Shown here: positions 62,546-64,000 of the stretch, in pieces | Numbering within the stretch: position 1 is the stretch's first letter | Layout of the letters: every line of letters begins with the position of its first letter | NCBI GenBank assembly: GCA_905182995.1 | Contig: CAJJDP010000031.1 | Location: 5,725 to 69,724, forward strand | Direction of reading: 5' to 3' | From: Paramecium octaurelia | Taxonomy: Eukaryota; Ciliophora; Oligohymenophorea; Peniculida; Parameciidae | DNA length: 64,000 bases | Position numbers and translations under genes: made by a program | Notes under the pieces: model-generated | Seen by the model: the letters and a program-made list of their open reading frames with translations, nothing else | The model's database searches: none | What the model was told of the DNA's origin: nothing

Positions 62546-62562
62546 TAATTTAATTAAAATAA

Positions 62563-63401
62563 ATGGCTGAAGACCTTAATCATTTTGCTAAATATCAAAC
62601 CTTTTCTTCCTATTCAACAATATTTAACGAGATTGACACTCCTTCCAAAATTTAGACTTTGAGAAGAAACCCATTAGAATATTACACAAAGAGAGGTTTG
62701 GATCCACCAAAAACAGGTTATGGTGATCCAGCAAAGATCCTTGAACATTAAGAACCTTAAAAATAAGAATAAGCTAAAGAAACAACCTCTGTGGGAACAG
62801 TTCATCACTTTGCAAACGAAATAAATCGTTTATGCATAGAAGTTGGCAAAATAATATTGAAACCTCAAGCAATCAAAGATCAGCTAAACCATAAAAAGAA
62901 AAAATCAGAGGAATAATTCTAAAATCTTCCTTCAAGCGACATCAAAATATCATCACTTAAATAAATTAACTCATTTAATGATCTTAACCCATAAATCCAA
63001 TAGTAGAACCCCTAACAACTGATTTAACATTAATAATAAGATTTGCCAGCTGATGATTAATCAGTTAAAACTAATGGTTTGAAGCCAGAGATCAAAATGG
63101 TATTAACACCATAAAATGAATAAATAGATTCGTTACAACAATAGATGTAAATTTCTTAACAAAGAGACGAATCCCTGTATCAGGCTCAAAAGAAAACAGT
63201 TCAACAGTTATACCAAAGAAGTAATAAATCAGGTATTTTCTTTTGGTTATCCTTATAGTTTTTTCTGTTGAGGAATAGTCCAAGAGAATGAAACTCAATC
63301 AGAAACCTTATGTGAGTTCTCTTACTGAATTGGCACAACATTAGGACTAGGAAATTTAGAAGGCAATTAAAATTTTGTAAGGTGGAGTTAAAAAATCTTG
63401 A
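62563..63401 (+). CDS. hypothetical protein, 270 residues
   Basis: Two exons (intron 63233-63258, 26 nt, TAG). The N-terminal 60 residues have a distinctive sequence (QTLRRNPLEYYTKRGLDPPK, TGYGDPAKILEHQ), a helical stretch (HHFANEINRLCIEVGKIIL) and then Gln-rich linker sequence. The C terminus is helical (SLTELAQHQDQEIQKAIKIL). No family is recognised. Its start is only 17 bp from the start chosen for the K+ channel, so one of the two starts may lie further in. Confidence 0.65.
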
Positions 63402-63470
63402 GAATGAACATGTAATTATGTAACTTTTTTAAAAAATAAAATCATAAAAAATAGATTAGGTTTATAGAAT

Positions 63471-64000
63471 TCATTATTTATATGCAAATTGCACCAATTC
63501 TTAAAATTTATCCTCTCTTAATTCTTAGAAAATTTATTATACATTCTCATAATTTTTGGCTAACAATAATTTAGGTTTATATTTATTTAAAAATCCAACA
63601 CATAAAATAACTAAAATTTCTAGGCTATCATGCCCAATTATTTGATCATAAATAGTTAAAATATGTGGAGGATCCATGTCTCCAACAAAACAATAAATTA
63701 ATTGATGTATGATCAATTTTAAAGTATCACAACCAATTACCTTTAAATGGTGGAATAATTTAGGAGATCTTGTACTTACAATTTCTTCTATTTACATACA
63801 TAGAGATAAAATTGAGTTGTATTCAGAAGAAATAGCATGCAAAAAGCAAAAGTATCGACAAAAGAATTCCTTAAATAAGGCATAAATTATATGTATTTTT
63901 GTAGAGAGATAACATAAAGGCGCAACGTATTTGGAAATGTTTTTGAATGGAAAGAAACCTGTAACTGGCAATTGAAATTCTGCATGCTCTTTTTTCATCC
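63471..64000 (-). CDS. TBC1D19: TBC-domain Rab GTPase-activating protein, C-terminal part (TBC1D19-like)
   Basis: The minus-strand frame enters from the right edge and ends at TGA 63471-63473; about 176 codons are visible. The sequence GFFPFKNISKYVAPLCYLST, FFCRYFCFLHAISSEYNSIL, RSPKLFHHLKVIGCDTLKL and IYDQIIGHDSLEILVILCVG follows the last two-thirds of a TBC domain and matches the TBC1D19 type. The catalytic Arg and Gln fingers would lie upstream, outside the window. TBC proteins speed GTP hydrolysis by Rabs. The residue at 63998 is a Met codon but probably internal. Confidence 0.82.

Noticed and set aside
1-64000. Operons, Shine-Dalgarno sites, CRISPR arrays, bacterial mobile elements
   Set aside because: Genes have spliceosomal-type introns and the ciliate code; no array of short regular repeats or transposase gene was seen.

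Overview
The window reads as macronuclear DNA of a Paramecium-like ciliate. It is very AT-rich. Long coding frames appear only when TAA and TAG are read as glutamine and TGA is the sole stop. Genes are broken by tiny introns (mostly 21-31 nt, one of 35) that all begin GTA, and neighbouring genes are often only tens of bases apart. Under that code about 38 protein genes can be read, and for nearly all multi-exon models the spliced length is an exact multiple of three. I could not run searches, so family names come from motifs and remembered family features.

Layout. 1-7.8 kb is gene-poor: a diverged tandem repeat with an N between copies, plus decayed coding fragments. 7.8-24.8 kb holds an arrestin-fold protein, a double cyclic-nucleotide-binding protein, a Nudix hydrolase, phosphatidylserine synthase, a kelch protein, a mitochondrial helical-repeat protein, a broken gene, a second arrestin-fold paralogue and several low-complexity proteins. 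25-38.3 kb holds a WD-like protein, coiled-coil proteins, a Rab GTPase, a MORN protein, a DHHC acyltransferase, methylmalonate-semialdehyde dehydrogenase and a HOOK-like coiled-coil protein. 38.2-42.5 kb carries a perfect 1,343-bp direct duplication around an N and an OSCA/TMEM63-type channel. 42.5-53.8 kb has an EF-hand-like protein, a 1,761-residue intronless giant, a pseudokinase and CFAP96. 54-64 kb has ribosomal protein L5 (uL18), a BAH/zinc-finger/TFIIS-M protein, a cyclic-nucleotide-gated-type K+ channel and the end of a TBC1D19-like Rab GAP.

Functional themes. Several proteins suit a ciliated, excitable cell: K+ channel, OSCA/TMEM63 channel, cyclic-nucleotide-binding protein, MORN protein, CFAP96 and HOOK-like protein. 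Several others carry lipid-modification signals (MG- starts, a C-terminal CC, and the DHHC enzyme that adds palmitate). There is no sign of operons, CRISPR arrays or bacterial mobile elements, and I recognised no tRNA or rRNA gene.
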